DNA from: UBA1756 sp045130235
Lineage (GTDB): Bacteria > Bacteroidota > Bacteroidia > Bacteroidales > WCHB1-69
Assembly (NCBI GenBank): GCA_045130235.1
Contig: JBGUPJ010000021.1
Coordinates: forward strand, 186,001 to 250,000
Direction: 5' to 3'
DNA: 64,000 nt
A program made the position numbers and the translations under genes. The notes beneath the pieces were generated by a model. The model worked only from the letters and a program-made list of their open reading frames with translations, searched no databases and was not told the DNA's origin. Within the stretch, counting starts at the first letter, position 1; each line of letters starts with the position of its first letter. This document shows positions 40,423 through 49,547 of the stretch, in pieces.

Positions 40423-41733
40423 TTATTTTTTGCCGAGAAGGCGGAACATGTTCTTCTTGTAGGCTTCCACTCCAGGCTGGTCGAAAGGATTGATTTTCAA
40501 CAGATAACCTCCAATTGCGCAGGCAAATTCAAAAAAGAATACCAGCTCGCCAAGCGTATGCTCGTTGATTTCGGGGATGACGATGCGCAGGTTGGGTACA
40601 CCGCCGGCGATGTGGGCGGCGCGGGTGCCGTTCTCAGCGGCATGATTGACCTCGGTGATGCTCTTCTTTTGCAGGTAGTTGAGTCCGTCGGTGTCCTGCT
40701 CATCGAAGGGGATGGGAAGCGTATGATGGCTCTTTTCTACCGAGATGACGGTCTCGAACAGCATCCGCTGCCCCTCCTGCACGTACTGCCCCAACGAGTG
40801 CAGGTCGGTGGAGAAGATGCAGCCGGCGGGGAAGATGCCGCGGTTTTCTTTGCCCTCGCTTTCGCCAAACAGCTGCTTGTACCATTCGATGAGGTAATAA
40901 AGGCGAGGTTCGTAGGCCACCATCAGCTCCACTCGTTTCCCATTGCAATACAATAGGTTACGGATGAGCGCATAATGCATGGCAGGGTTTCCTTGGAGCG
41001 TTTTGTCGGCCAGCAGCAGTTCGTGCATCCGGTGGGCGCCTTCCAGCAGCGCGTCAATGTCGTAACCCGCCACGGCGATGGGCAGCAGTCCCACAGGAGT
41101 GAGCACCGAGTAGCGGCCGCCCACATTGTCGGGGATGACGAAGGTGTCGTACCCCTCTTGGGTAGCCAACTGCTTGAGGGCCCCACGCTGCCGGTCGGTG
41201 ATGGCCACGATGCGCTTCTTCGCTCCCTCCTTGCCATATTTCTTCTCGCAATGCTGTTTCAGGATGCGGAAGGCGATGGCCGGCTCGGTAGTGGTGCCGG
41301 ATTTGGAGATGACGATGAGAGAATACTCTTTTTTGTCTAAAATATTCTGTAAATCAGATAGATAATCCTCACTGATGTTGTTGCCGGCGAATAGTACGGT
41401 GGGGGCGGTAGGAGAGGGATTCAAGTCGCTGAAATGCGGCTGCAAGGCCTCGATGATGGCGCGGGCACCGAGGTACGAGCCTCCAATGCCGATGACCACC
41501 ACCACTTGTGATAACTCCTTGAGGCGGGCGGCCACACGCTTAACATCCTCTATCTCGCTGCTTCCGGCAGCTTCGGACAGGTCTAACCAGCCGAGAAAGT
41601 CGTTGCCTGCACCATTGCGGTTGACCAGCTGTAAATATGCGTCATCCAATCGGTTATGTACCGCTGTGGGCACTTCAGGAAGGAAGGTCTGACAGCCTTC
41701 TGTTTCAAATCGGGTCTGAATCATTTTTGTCAT
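40423..41733 (-). CDS. pgi: glucose-6-phosphate isomerase
   Basis: The 436-residue enzyme interconverts glucose-6-phosphate and fructose-6-phosphate. Motifs are VVVIGIGGSYLGARA, LIVISKSGTTTEPAIAFR, DNVGGRYSVLTPVGLLP, and the C-terminal FDQPGVEAYKKNMF with the catalytic Lys. The length (about 440) is that of the shorter bacterial form. Its leftward transcript ends near queF, which has its own promoter. Confidence 0.97.
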   Translation of the reverse strand: MTKMIQTRFETEGCQTFLPEVPTAVHNRLDDAYLQLVNRNGAGNDFLGWLDLSEAAGSSEIEDVKRVAARLKELSQVVVVIGIGGSYLGARAIIEALQPHFSDLNPSPTAPTVLFAGNNISEDYLSDLQNILDKKEYSLIVISKSGTTTEPAIAFRILKQHCEKKYGKEGAKKRIVAITDRQRGALKQLATQEGYDTFVIPDNVGGRYSVLTPVGLLPIAVAGYDIDALLEGAHRMHELLLADKTLQGNPAMHYALIRNLLYCNGKRVELMVAYEPRLYYLIEWYKQLFGESEGKENRGIFPAGCIFSTDLHSLGQYVQEGQRMLFETVISVEKSHHTLPIPFDEQDTDGLNYLQKKSITEVNHAAENGTRAAHIAGGVPNLRIVIPEINEHTLGELVFFFEFACAIGGYLLKINPFDQPGVEAYKKNMFRLLGKK

Positions 41734-41746
41734 TTTTTAGAAAGTG

Positions 41747-41754
41747 CAAAGATA
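41747..41754 (-). promoter_or_regulatory. -7 promoter box of pgi
   Basis: TATCTTTG on the minus strand, matching TAnnTTTG, 13 bases before the ATG. Confidence 0.6.
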
Positions 41755-41811
41755 TAATTTTTTCTTGTAATAATTATACTTTTTTATCATTGTCATGTCT
41801 TGAAAAATCTG

Positions 41812-41819
41812 TACTTTTG
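41812..41819 (+). promoter_or_regulatory. -7 promoter box of the giant T9SS repeat protein
   Basis: TACTTTTG, matching TAnnTTTG, with a leader of about 80 bases to the ATG at 41903. Confidence 0.5.
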
Positions 41820-41902
41820 CCTCAATTTTCATAAAATGTGTAATTAGGCTTGTTGTGAAAAGTTTATGAAGAGGTTTTGTAATTTGTAAATAATTGAAAA
41901 TT

Positions 41903-44900
41903 ATGAATTTATATATTATGAAAGAAAAGATGTCTGGGTTTGAAAAAATGACGAATTGTAAAGACATGGGCGTGAAATTGCTCGCTTTATGTCTCTTTTC
42001 CACAATGATGCTTCTATTTTCGCCCTCTCTGATGAGAGCGCAGAGCGTGGGGTGCCTTCCTTCAGCGGTGCCGATGCAGTGTAATTTCGACAGCGACAGT
42101 GCCACTGCCGCCAATGTGCGCGGCATCCTGCCCGACTGCTGGGAGCCTGTATTCATGGGCAGCGACAGCACTTACGCCCCTCACGTGTCGGCCGACTTCG
42201 CCCCCGACAGCAATGCCCTGCTGCTCACCGCGGGCGACAGCTCCATATACGGCATTTCCAACTGCGTGATTATGCCCGCCTTTGCCGCCGATTATGATGC
42301 GCTGGGTATCACTTTTACCACAAAAATGGAGAATGATACCCTCGGCCAGTTCTCTTTTGGCTACTGGCATGTCGAAGGGGTGTTTTCGTATTTTGTCCCG
42401 ATTCAAGTCATCTCAAATTCCACCAGTGCTGTTGAGCATTTCATCAGTCTTCGCGGTCTGTCGCTCACCAGTGACGATAGGCTCGCATTCTCATGGGTGA
42501 ATTTGGATACCTGCGCCCATTGCGCCATCGACCTTGTGTCTGTGGATTCGCTCGAACTCTGCCTTGTGCCGTCCATTACCAGTTGCTCCCCGTTGTCTGA
42601 CAGCCAGATCCGTGTGGAGTGGCAACGGGCTTGGAGAGAGACGGCATGGGAGGTGGACTGTGTGCCACAAGGGGATGCTCCTGGTGCCATTACGACCGTG
42701 AGAGTGTCACAGCCCTACTACACCTTTACGGGACTTCAGCCAGGAACCACCTATCAGCTGTATGTCCGGGCAGTCTGCTCTATCGACTCCCTCTCCGAGT
42801 GGTCGGTAGCAGCATTGGCAGCTACCCCTTGCGAGTCGGCCTCCATTCCCTATTTGGAAGATATGGAGAGCTACACCGGTACGGGGGTCGCGGTGGAAGG
42901 ACCGATGCCCACCTGCTGGAGCTCTCTGTCGGCAGCTGCGGCTGGCCGCCAACCGCATGTCAGTACGTACTACCCCGGCAGCGGCATCAATGGTCTCGTG
43001 CTGACCGCTCGCGATGCGGCGGGCTACTCCGCCGACAACTATGTGGCGGTGCCGTGGTTCGCCTCCGATCTCGACGGGGTGAAGGTGAGCTTCTCTTCCC
43101 GTATGGATAATGTCTCCGGCAGCCAACTGACCTTCGGTTACATGACCAACGTGCTGGATGCCGCCACCTTTGTGCCGCTGGAAAGCGTGACCTCTACCAC
43201 AACGGCCACCCCGCACGAATACTCGCTGGCAGGCACTAACATTCCTGACGGCGCAAGGCTGGCTTTCCGCTGGTACTCGGCCTCCACCTCATGGGACTGG
43301 CGCTGTGTCATCGACAACTTCTCTGTGGAGTTCCTGCCCTGCCCGACAGTTACCGACATTCAGGTGAGCGATGTGATGATGACCACCGCCACCGCCAGCT
43401 GGAAAGCAGGAAGCATCGAGAACGAATGGCGCGCGGTGTACGGCCCCGCCGGCTTTGACCCTGCATCAGAAGGAATCTCCATCAACCATAACGATACCAT
43501 CCTCTATCTTACTGGACTTACGGGTCAACAGCCCTACGACCTGTATGTGCAGGCCATGTGCGACCCCGCCAACCCCAGCCCGCTGGCCGGCCCCGTCACT
43601 TTCACACCCTACTGTCTTGTGGTGGCCGACACGACTGTGATGACTGTTTGCGATAGCGTGGAATGGAATGGCAGGACCTACGCACAGACGGGCGTTTATG
43701 TGGATACCCTCTACAGAGCCGCAGAATTTCAATGCGATAGTGTGGTTATTCTGAATCTCACCGTTCATTATTCGGTGGAACAGTTCGAAACTTTGGAACT
43801 CTGCCAGAACGAGCTGCCGGCAGTGTGGCGCGACACCACCTTCGAGGTGGGCAGTGTGGATTCTACCTATCAGTTCCACCGCCTTACCGCTGACGGATGC
43901 GACAGCATTGTCAATCTTTCCGTCACCATCTATCCCGCTTCCTACTTGGATGAATACGACACCATTTGTCAGCAGGCACTTCCCTATACTTGGCGCGACA
44001 CAGTCTTTGAAAGCGGTAGCCAGAGCGGCGACTTTCTCTTCACCCGTCACACCATCCATGGCTGCGACAGCCTCGTGACTTTGCACCTAGTGGTGAATGA
44101 GAGCAAGTATGAAGTGGAATATGCGCAGATCTGTCAGCAGGAACTGCCTTATACTTGGAGAGATACAACTTTCGGACAGGATACCCGTAGTGGTGTTTTT
44201 GTGCTGAATCGTGAAACTTCACTCGGCTGCGACAGCATCGTGACGTTTGTTCTGGTGGTTCATCCCGCCTACGATGAGCATGAGGTGTTGAGCCTTTGCC
44301 GTAGCGAGCTCCCCTATACTTGGCGTGACACTACCATCAGCACCGATGCGCAGAGTGGCACAATGGTATTCAACAAGACAACCGTACAGGGCTGCGACAG
44401 CATCGTGACGCTGACACTTGACATCCGCGAGGCCACCTCCTCAGAGGAGACCGTGGAGATCTGCGCCAGCGAGTTGCCATACGTGTGGCGCGATCAGGTG
44501 TTCACAGTGGGCACCGAGAGCGGAGTCTATACCTATTCCCGTACCAATGCCGCCGGGTGCGACAGCACCGCCACCCTCACCTTGATTGTTCATCCTACCT
44601 ATAGCCGCGAACTCTCCTCTACCATCTGCTCCGATGACCTGCCATATACTTTCGGCGACACTATCTTCCAAGAAGGCAGTGAAACGCAGACCGTTGTGCG
44701 CCATCTGACGAGCGCCCATGGATGCGACAGTGTGGTGACGCTGAACCTTACGGTCAACCATCCGACAGAGCGTTACGAAACTATTGACCTTTGTCGCAAC
44801 AGACTGCCGTTCACCTATTATGACACAGTCTTCCACGTGGGCACCCCCACCGATACTTACGTTATCCGTCGTCAGACTGCCCAGGGCTGCGACAGCATTG

Positions 44901-47251
44901 TCTATCTGACGTTGAACATCCGTCAGAGCTTCGGCGGCAGCGAGACTATAGAAGTGTGCGAAAGCGACATCCCGTTCATCTGGAACGATGAAGTGATTGA
45001 CAGAACTTATACAACGGGTACCTATTCTTTTGCTGGGCAGACGCAGTACGGCTGCGACAGTATCTGGGTGCTTCGTCTGGTGGTGCATCCGCTGTACCGC
45101 CAGTATGAAGAGGCGACCATTTGCGAGAGCGACCTGCCCTACACATGGCGCGACACGGTCTTCCAGCCTGGCACACGCGGCGGTACCTATCTGTTTGAAA
45201 GACCGTCTGCAGCAGGCTGCGACAGCGTGGTCATCCTGACCCTGACGGTGAATCCGTCTTATCAGCAGGAAGAGAGCCTGACCCTTTGCGAGCCTGAGCT
45301 TCCTTACACATGGCGCGATGTTACCCTGCCCGCAGGAACACAGAGCGGCGACTTCCAGTATGAGCGTACTACCGTGGACGGTTGCGACAGCACCGTGGTA
45401 CTGCACCTTACCGTTAATCCTGTTTCAGCCGCCGATGAATATGTGACGGTTTGTCAGAACGACCTGCCCATCGCCTTCTTGGGAGAGGTCTTCCCAGTAG
45501 GTTCCGCGTCGCAGACTCGAGAGTTCCACCTCACCAACCAGTATGGTTGCGACAGTGTGGTGACGCTGCATCTCACCGTTAATCCCATCTATGAAAATGA
45601 AGATGCTATCACCATTTGCGCCAGCGAGCTGCCGTACCTCTATGAGGCTGTGGATACCCTGTTCGAGGTGGGCACGCTGTCGGGCAACTACCGCTTCGGC
45701 CGTACTACGGTGAATGGTTGCGACAGTATGCTAACCCTCCATCTGACGGTACTTCCTGTTTATGAGGTTCATACCGCCGATGTGATCTGTCAGAACGAGT
45801 TGCCCTATACGTGGCGCGACACGGTTTTCGCTGAAGGTACCCAGAGCGGTATCTATCAGTTCGCCCGCACCTCGTCGCTGGGCTGCGACAGCACCGTGAC
45901 CTTGGCGCTGATTGTGCATCCGAGCTATGCGCAGGAGGAGGCGTTGGAGGTTTGCGAGAACGGCTTCCCGTTGCAGTGGCGCGATACCACCTTCTTGGAA
46001 GGTACCACCACGGGCGATTTCGTCTTCTATCGTCAGACCATCCACGGATGCGACAGCATCGTCACTCTCCACGTGACGGTGAATCCCACCTTTGAGGAGA
46101 ATGAGTCGTTAGTGATTTGCGAGAGCGACCTGCCTTATACTTGGCGCGACATCACCTTCCCCGAGGGTACAACCAGCCGTACTTTCACCTACAACTTGCA
46201 GAGCGAGGACGGCTGCGACAGCATCGTGACGCTTGCGCTCACCGTGCGGCCTACCTTCGTGCAGAATGTCAATTTGCAAATTTGTGAAAACGACCTTCCG
46301 TACTATTTCGCACAGACCGACACTACTTTCGATATCGGTTCGCAGTCGGGTACCTATCGTTTCGCATACTCCAACATCTATGGCTGCGACAGTATCATCA
46401 CCCTCAATCTTTCCATCTATCCCTATTATGAAGAAGGCGAAAGTCTGACCATCTGTTCCAGCGATCTTCCATACTATTATGAACGTGAGAACCGCACCTT
46501 CCAGATGGGAACTACCACGGGCGACTATGTGTTCAACCATACCACTTCGCACGGCTGCGACAGCGTGTGGACACTGCATCTTACTGTTAATCAGACATAC
46601 GCACAGAGCGAACTGCTGCGTATTTGCGAGAATGAATTGCCCTACACGTGGAACGATACAGTGTTCGAGGCCGGCACCATCTCGGGTACATTCACCTTCC
46701 ATCGCACCTCACATCTGGGATGCGACAGCACCATCACGCTGACGCTTTTTGTCTATGGACAGCCTTCAGTCAATATCATCGGTGCTCACCAGATGACCCT
46801 CGGAGGTACGGAGATGCTGGTGGCACAGGCCAACAACTGTAGCTTCGTGTGGAATACGGGCGAAGAATCATCTGTGATCTATATCACACCCGACACAGCG
46901 GGAACTTATACCTATTCGGTTACGGCAACCCACTCTGTTTCAGGGTGCAGCAGCATCGCTTACCATACTATCGTGGTGGAAGATACCACGGGTATTCCGC
47001 AGTATGGCCATGTTGACTACCATGTGCTGGTCTATCCGAATCCGGCAACCGATGTGGTTACGTTGCGTTGCGACCGCGAGGACATAGCGGAGGTGTATCT
47101 GTACAATGTGTTAGGTCGTCAGGTGAGAAGAGTGCGTGTGGATGCGGTGCAGGGCGAGATGGAGCTGAACGGCCTTGCTCAGGGCACCTACCTGTTGCAG
47201 GTGGTGATGCGTAATGGCGACGTGGTACGTAAGAAATTGATTGTCCACTAA
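41903..47251 (+). CDS. giant secreted repeat protein with T9SS C-terminal sorting domain
   Basis: The 1782-residue product has a signal peptide (KLLALCLFSTMMLLFSPSLM), then two jelly-roll-like modules each followed by a fibronectin type III-like domain (to ~570). Eighteen tandem repeats of ~50-55 residues follow, each centred on ICxNELPYTWRDTxF and GCDSxVTLxLxVxP, preceded by one variant ending in QCDS. An Ig/PKD-like domain (NCSFVWNTGEESSV) precedes the last ~75 residues, a type A T9SS sorting domain (VLVYPNPATDVVTL, VYLYNVLGRQV, LAQGTYLLQV, VVRKKLIVH). It should be exported by T9SS and anchored or released at the cell surface, perhaps as an adhesin. ATG at 41918 is an alternative start. It is followed by T9SS-type genes. 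Confidence 0.9.
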   Translation: MNLYIMKEKMSGFEKMTNCKDMGVKLLALCLFSTMMLLFSPSLMRAQSVGCLPSAVPMQCNFDSDSATAANVRGILPDCWEPVFMGSDSTYAPHVSADFAPDSNALLLTAGDSSIYGISNCVIMPAFAADYDALGITFTTKMENDTLGQFSFGYWHVEGVFSYFVPIQVISNSTSAVEHFISLRGLSLTSDDRLAFSWVNLDTCAHCAIDLVSVDSLELCLVPSITSCSPLSDSQIRVEWQRAWRETAWEVDCVPQGDAPGAITTVRVSQPYYTFTGLQPGTTYQLYVRAVCSIDSLSEWSVAALAATPCESASIPYLEDMESYTGTGVAVEGPMPTCWSSLSAAAAGRQPHVSTYYPGSGINGLVLTARDAAGYSADNYVAVPWFASDLDGVKVSFSSRMDNVSGSQLTFGYMTNVLDAATFVPLESVTSTTTATPHEYSLAGTNIPDGARLAFRWYSASTSWDWRCVIDNFSVEFLPCPTVTDIQVSDVMMTTATASWKAGSIENEWRAVYGPAGFDPASEGISINHNDTILYLTGLTGQQPYDLYVQAMCDPANPSPLAGPVTFTPYCLVVADTTVMTVCDSVEWNGRTYAQTGVYVDTLYRAAEFQCDSVVILNLTVHYSVEQFETLELCQNELPAVWRDTTFEVGSVDSTYQFHRLTADGCDSIVNLSVTIYPASYLDEYDTICQQALPYTWRDTVFESGSQSGDFLFTRHTIHGCDSLVTLHLVVNESKYEVEYAQICQQELPYTWRDTTFGQDTRSGVFVLNRETSLGCDSIVTFVLVVHPAYDEHEVLSLCRSELPYTWRDTTISTDAQSGTMVFNKTTVQGCDSIVTLTLDIREATSSEETVEICASELPYVWRDQVFTVGTESGVYTYSRTNAAGCDSTATLTLIVHPTYSRELSSTICSDDLPYTFGDTIFQEGSETQTVVRHLTSAHGCDSVVTLNLTVNHPTERYETIDLCRNRLPFTYYDTVFHVGTPTDTYVIRRQTAQGCDSIVYLTLNIRQSFGGSETIEVCESDIPFIWNDEVIDRTYTTGTYSFAGQTQYGCDSIWVLRLVVHPLYRQYEEATICESDLPYTWRDTVFQPGTRGGTYLFERPSAAGCDSVVILTLTVNPSYQQEESLTLCEPELPYTWRDVTLPAGTQSGDFQYERTTVDGCDSTVVLHLTVNPVSAADEYVTVCQNDLPIAFLGEVFPVGSASQTREFHLTNQYGCDSVVTLHLTVNPIYENEDAITICASELPYLYEAVDTLFEVGTLSGNYRFGRTTVNGCDSMLTLHLTVLPVYEVHTADVICQNELPYTWRDTVFAEGTQSGIYQFARTSSLGCDSTVTLALIVHPSYAQEEALEVCENGFPLQWRDTTFLEGTTTGDFVFYRQTIHGCDSIVTLHVTVNPTFEENESLVICESDLPYTWRDITFPEGTTSRTFTYNLQSEDGCDSIVTLALTVRPTFVQNVNLQICENDLPYYFAQTDTTFDIGSQSGTYRFAYSNIYGCDSIITLNLSIYPYYEEGESLTICSSDLPYYYERENRTFQMGTTTGDYVFNHTTSHGCDSVWTLHLTVNQTYAQSELLRICENELPYTWNDTVFEAGTISGTFTFHRTSHLGCDSTITLTLFVYGQPSVNIIGAHQMTLGGTEMLVAQANNCSFVWNTGEESSVIYITPDTAGTYTYSVTATHSVSGCSSIAYHTIVVEDTTGIPQYGHVDYHVLVYPNPATDVVTLRCDREDIAEVYLYNVLGRQVRRVRVDAVQGEMELNGLAQGTYLLQVVMRNGDVVRKKLIVH
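43784..46756 (+). repeat. eighteen tandem ~150-165-bp coding repeats
   Basis: Each unit encodes an ELPYTWRDT-like core and a GCDS motif. Units differ in DNA sequence more than in protein motif, so the array is old, though segments such as GGCTGCGACAGCATCGTGAC recur. Each unit carries one Cys near its start and one in GCDS, suggesting a disulfide per repeat. Confidence 0.9.
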
Positions 47252-47262
47252 TACTTTCTGCC

Positions 47263-49542
47263 GTGCAGAAGCCTTTGGCCGAGATATTGAGGCCGAGAAC
47301 CCTTGACGGATATATCGGCCAGCCGCACTTGATGGGCGAGGGCGCAAGTCTGCGCCATGCCATCGAGACAGGCAATCTGCACTCGATGATTTTGTGGGGA
47401 CCTCCCGGGGTGGGGAAGACCACACTCGCTCTGCTAATCGCGGAGGTTGCGCAAGCACAGTTCTACATGCTCAGCGCCATCAACTCCGGTGTGAAGGAGG
47501 TGCGCGAGGTGATCGAGCAGGCTCGCAAAGCCGAAGGGAAGTCTATTCTTTTTATTGATGAAATCCACCGCTTCTCCAAGTCACAGCAGGACTCGCTGTT
47601 AGGGGCCGTGGAGCAGGGCATCGTGACGCTGATAGGTGCCACCACCGAGAATCCCTCCTTTGAGGTCATCTCCCCGTTGCTCTCCCGCTGCCAGGTGTAT
47701 GTGTTGGAGAGTTTGAATAGAGCTGATTTAGAGAAGATTGTCGATTCCGCTATTCATTATTATGAAAAGGAACAAGGCTTGAAAATTGAGATGAAGGAGA
47801 ATGAGGCCTTGTTGCGGGTATCGGGTGGTGATGCTCGTAAATTATTGAATGCTATTGAATTAGTGGTGAATGCTGCCCCGCAAGGCACCACCCATCTTGT
47901 GGTGGATAATGCCCTGGTGCAGAAGGTGATACAGAAGAATCTGGCCATCTATGATAAAAAGGGCGATACGCATTATGATGTGATTTCAGCCTTCATCAAG
48001 TCGATGCGCGGCAGCGACCCCAATGCGGCGGTTTATTGGCTGGCGCGAATGCTGGCGGGCGGTGAGGATCCCCTTTTCATCGCAAGAAGAATGATTATCC
48101 TGGCCTCCGAAGATATCGGAAATGCCAATCCCAATGCGCTGCTGTTGGCCAACAACTGCTTTCAGGCTGTTCATCATATCGGTATGCCCGAGGCGCGGAT
48201 CATCCTTTCCCAAACTGCCATCTACCTCGCCTCTTCCCCCAAGAGCAACGCCTCCTATCTTGCTATTGATGAGGCATTAAGCTGGGTGAAAAAGACTGGC
48301 GACCTGCCTGTGCCATTCCATATCCGCAATGCTCCAACCGAGTTGATGAAGGATTTGGGCTACCACAAGGGGTATCAGTATGCGCATGACTATGAGCAGA
48401 ATTTCGTGAATCAGGAGTATCTGCCGGAGTCTATCAGCGGCAAGAAGTTCTACGAGCCGCAGAACAATCCTCGCGAGAACGAGCTGCGCCGCTATCTGCG
48501 CAACTGCTGGCGCGACAAGTACCGCTATGTGCTGATGATTGCTGTTTTTATCGCCTCGCTGCTGCCTTCGTTTGGTCAGGACATCCACTACTCGCAGTGG
48601 GAGGCCAACCCGCTGTATCTCAATCCCGCCAATACGGGCGCGATGGACGGGTTGTTCCGTGTGGGGATGAACCAGAAGACGCAGTGGCTGGCCGTCACCA
48701 AGCCGTACCTCACCTTTTCCGGCTCTTTCGATGCGCAGGTGGTGAAGAGCAATGCCCATCGTTTCCTTCTCGGCGTGGGCGTGCAGTTCAACGCCGACCG
48801 TGCCGGTGATTCCAAGTACCGTACGTTCCAAGGCAATCTGTTCGTGGGTGCCACCAAGTCGTTGGATCGGGCCAACCGCAACAAGATTTCATTGGGTTTC
48901 TTTTGTGGCTTCGACCAGCGCGCCATAGACTATTCTGCGCTCTCGTTCGACGAGCAGTTTCAGGGCGGCGCATACAACCCCGGCATTCCCATCAGTGAGA
49001 CGTTTGAAAGGGAAAAGTACTGTTTTTTTGACTGCGGTGTCGGTGCCGCGTGGACACTGACACCCAACAAGCGAAGCAGTTACAGTGTGGGGATGAGTGT
49101 GAGCCACCTTGCGCAACCCGCAACCACGCTGAACGGCGGCAAGAGTGTGCTGCATCGCAAATACACGGCTTATGTCGCTACCCATATCCCGGTGGCCAAG
49201 CAGTTGGTGCTGTCGCCATCGGCAATGGCGAGTTTTCAACATCGCTATCGGGAAATTATCTTCGGCACCCTTTTGGAGTATGAGTACTTCAAAAATCCCA
49301 AAAGCAACCGGTTCGCAGCCGGCGGTGGGGTTTATTACCGCTGGGCCGACGCCCTCGTCATCTGCGGGGTGGTGCAATGGGAGAATCTTCGGTTAGGATT
49401 GAGCTACGACCTCAACTTCTCTTCGCTGACGGTGGCCAGCCACGCGCGAGGCGGCTTCGAGGTGTCGTTATACTATATATTTAAAAAGGCCAGAGAGAAA
49501 AGAAGTAAGGCCATTCTTTCTTGTCCGTATGATGTGATGTAA
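47263..49542 (+). CDS. rarA: RarA/MgsA ATPase fused in frame to PorP/SprF outer-membrane protein
   Basis: A single 759-codon frame. Residues 1-417 are a complete replication-associated recombination protein A: Walker A GPPGVGKTT (46-54), Walker B FIDEIH (97-102), ATTENPSFEV, MRGSDPNAAVYWLARML, and the usual end (KFYEPQNNPRENELRRYLRN, then WRDKYRY). With no stop, residue 419 (ATG at 48535) begins a signal-peptide-like stretch and a full PorP/SprF domain. RarA is a cytoplasmic replication-stress ATPase; PorP/SprF is a T9SS-linked outer-membrane protein, so a working fusion is hard to imagine. The start is a GTG 11 bases after the giant protein. Stop loss with internal initiation, or an assembly error, are the alternatives. 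Confidence 0.85.
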   Translation: MQKPLAEILRPRTLDGYIGQPHLMGEGASLRHAIETGNLHSMILWGPPGVGKTTLALLIAEVAQAQFYMLSAINSGVKEVREVIEQARKAEGKSILFIDEIHRFSKSQQDSLLGAVEQGIVTLIGATTENPSFEVISPLLSRCQVYVLESLNRADLEKIVDSAIHYYEKEQGLKIEMKENEALLRVSGGDARKLLNAIELVVNAAPQGTTHLVVDNALVQKVIQKNLAIYDKKGDTHYDVISAFIKSMRGSDPNAAVYWLARMLAGGEDPLFIARRMIILASEDIGNANPNALLLANNCFQAVHHIGMPEARIILSQTAIYLASSPKSNASYLAIDEALSWVKKTGDLPVPFHIRNAPTELMKDLGYHKGYQYAHDYEQNFVNQEYLPESISGKKFYEPQNNPRENELRRYLRNCWRDKYRYVLMIAVFIASLLPSFGQDIHYSQWEANPLYLNPANTGAMDGLFRVGMNQKTQWLAVTKPYLTFSGSFDAQVVKSNAHRFLLGVGVQFNADRAGDSKYRTFQGNLFVGATKSLDRANRNKISLGFFCGFDQRAIDYSALSFDEQFQGGAYNPGIPISETFEREKYCFFDCGVGAAWTLTPNKRSSYSVGMSVSHLAQPATTLNGGKSVLHRKYTAYVATHIPVAKQLVLSPSAMASFQHRYREIIFGTLLEYEYFKNPKSNRFAAGGGVYYRWADALVICGVVQWENLRLGLSYDLNFSSLTVASHARGGFEVSLYYIFKKAREKRSKAILSCPYDVM
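48535..49542 (+). CDS. PorP/SprF-type T9SS membrane protein, likely made from an internal start
   Basis: Taken alone, this part is a 335-residue PorP/SprF protein: signal-like MIAVFIASLLPSFGQ, then DIHYSQWEANPLYLNPANTG, the hallmark start of the mature family, followed by an outer-membrane barrel (FLLGVGVQFNADRAG, ISLGFFCGFDQRAIDYS, GVGAAWTLTPN). The n-region before the hydrophobic core (RDKYRYVL) is encoded by the last rarA codons, so rarA and the signal peptide share bases. A GTG at 48529 is another candidate start. PorP-family proteins help anchor or export T9SS cargo. It is followed at five bases by the PD40/OmpA gene, its common neighbour. Confidence 0.65.
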   Translation: MIAVFIASLLPSFGQDIHYSQWEANPLYLNPANTGAMDGLFRVGMNQKTQWLAVTKPYLTFSGSFDAQVVKSNAHRFLLGVGVQFNADRAGDSKYRTFQGNLFVGATKSLDRANRNKISLGFFCGFDQRAIDYSALSFDEQFQGGAYNPGIPISETFEREKYCFFDCGVGAAWTLTPNKRSSYSVGMSVSHLAQPATTLNGGKSVLHRKYTAYVATHIPVAKQLVLSPSAMASFQHRYREIIFGTLLEYEYFKNPKSNRFAAGGGVYYRWADALVICGVVQWENLRLGLSYDLNFSSLTVASHARGGFEVSLYYIFKKAREKRSKAILSCPYDVM

Positions 49543-49547
49543 AGGGT

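Noticed and set aside
44441..45406. 321-codon leftward frame inside the giant repeat gene
   Set aside because: It mirrors the repeats of the sense gene (regular DTVAAV-like units) and has no start or family features of its own.
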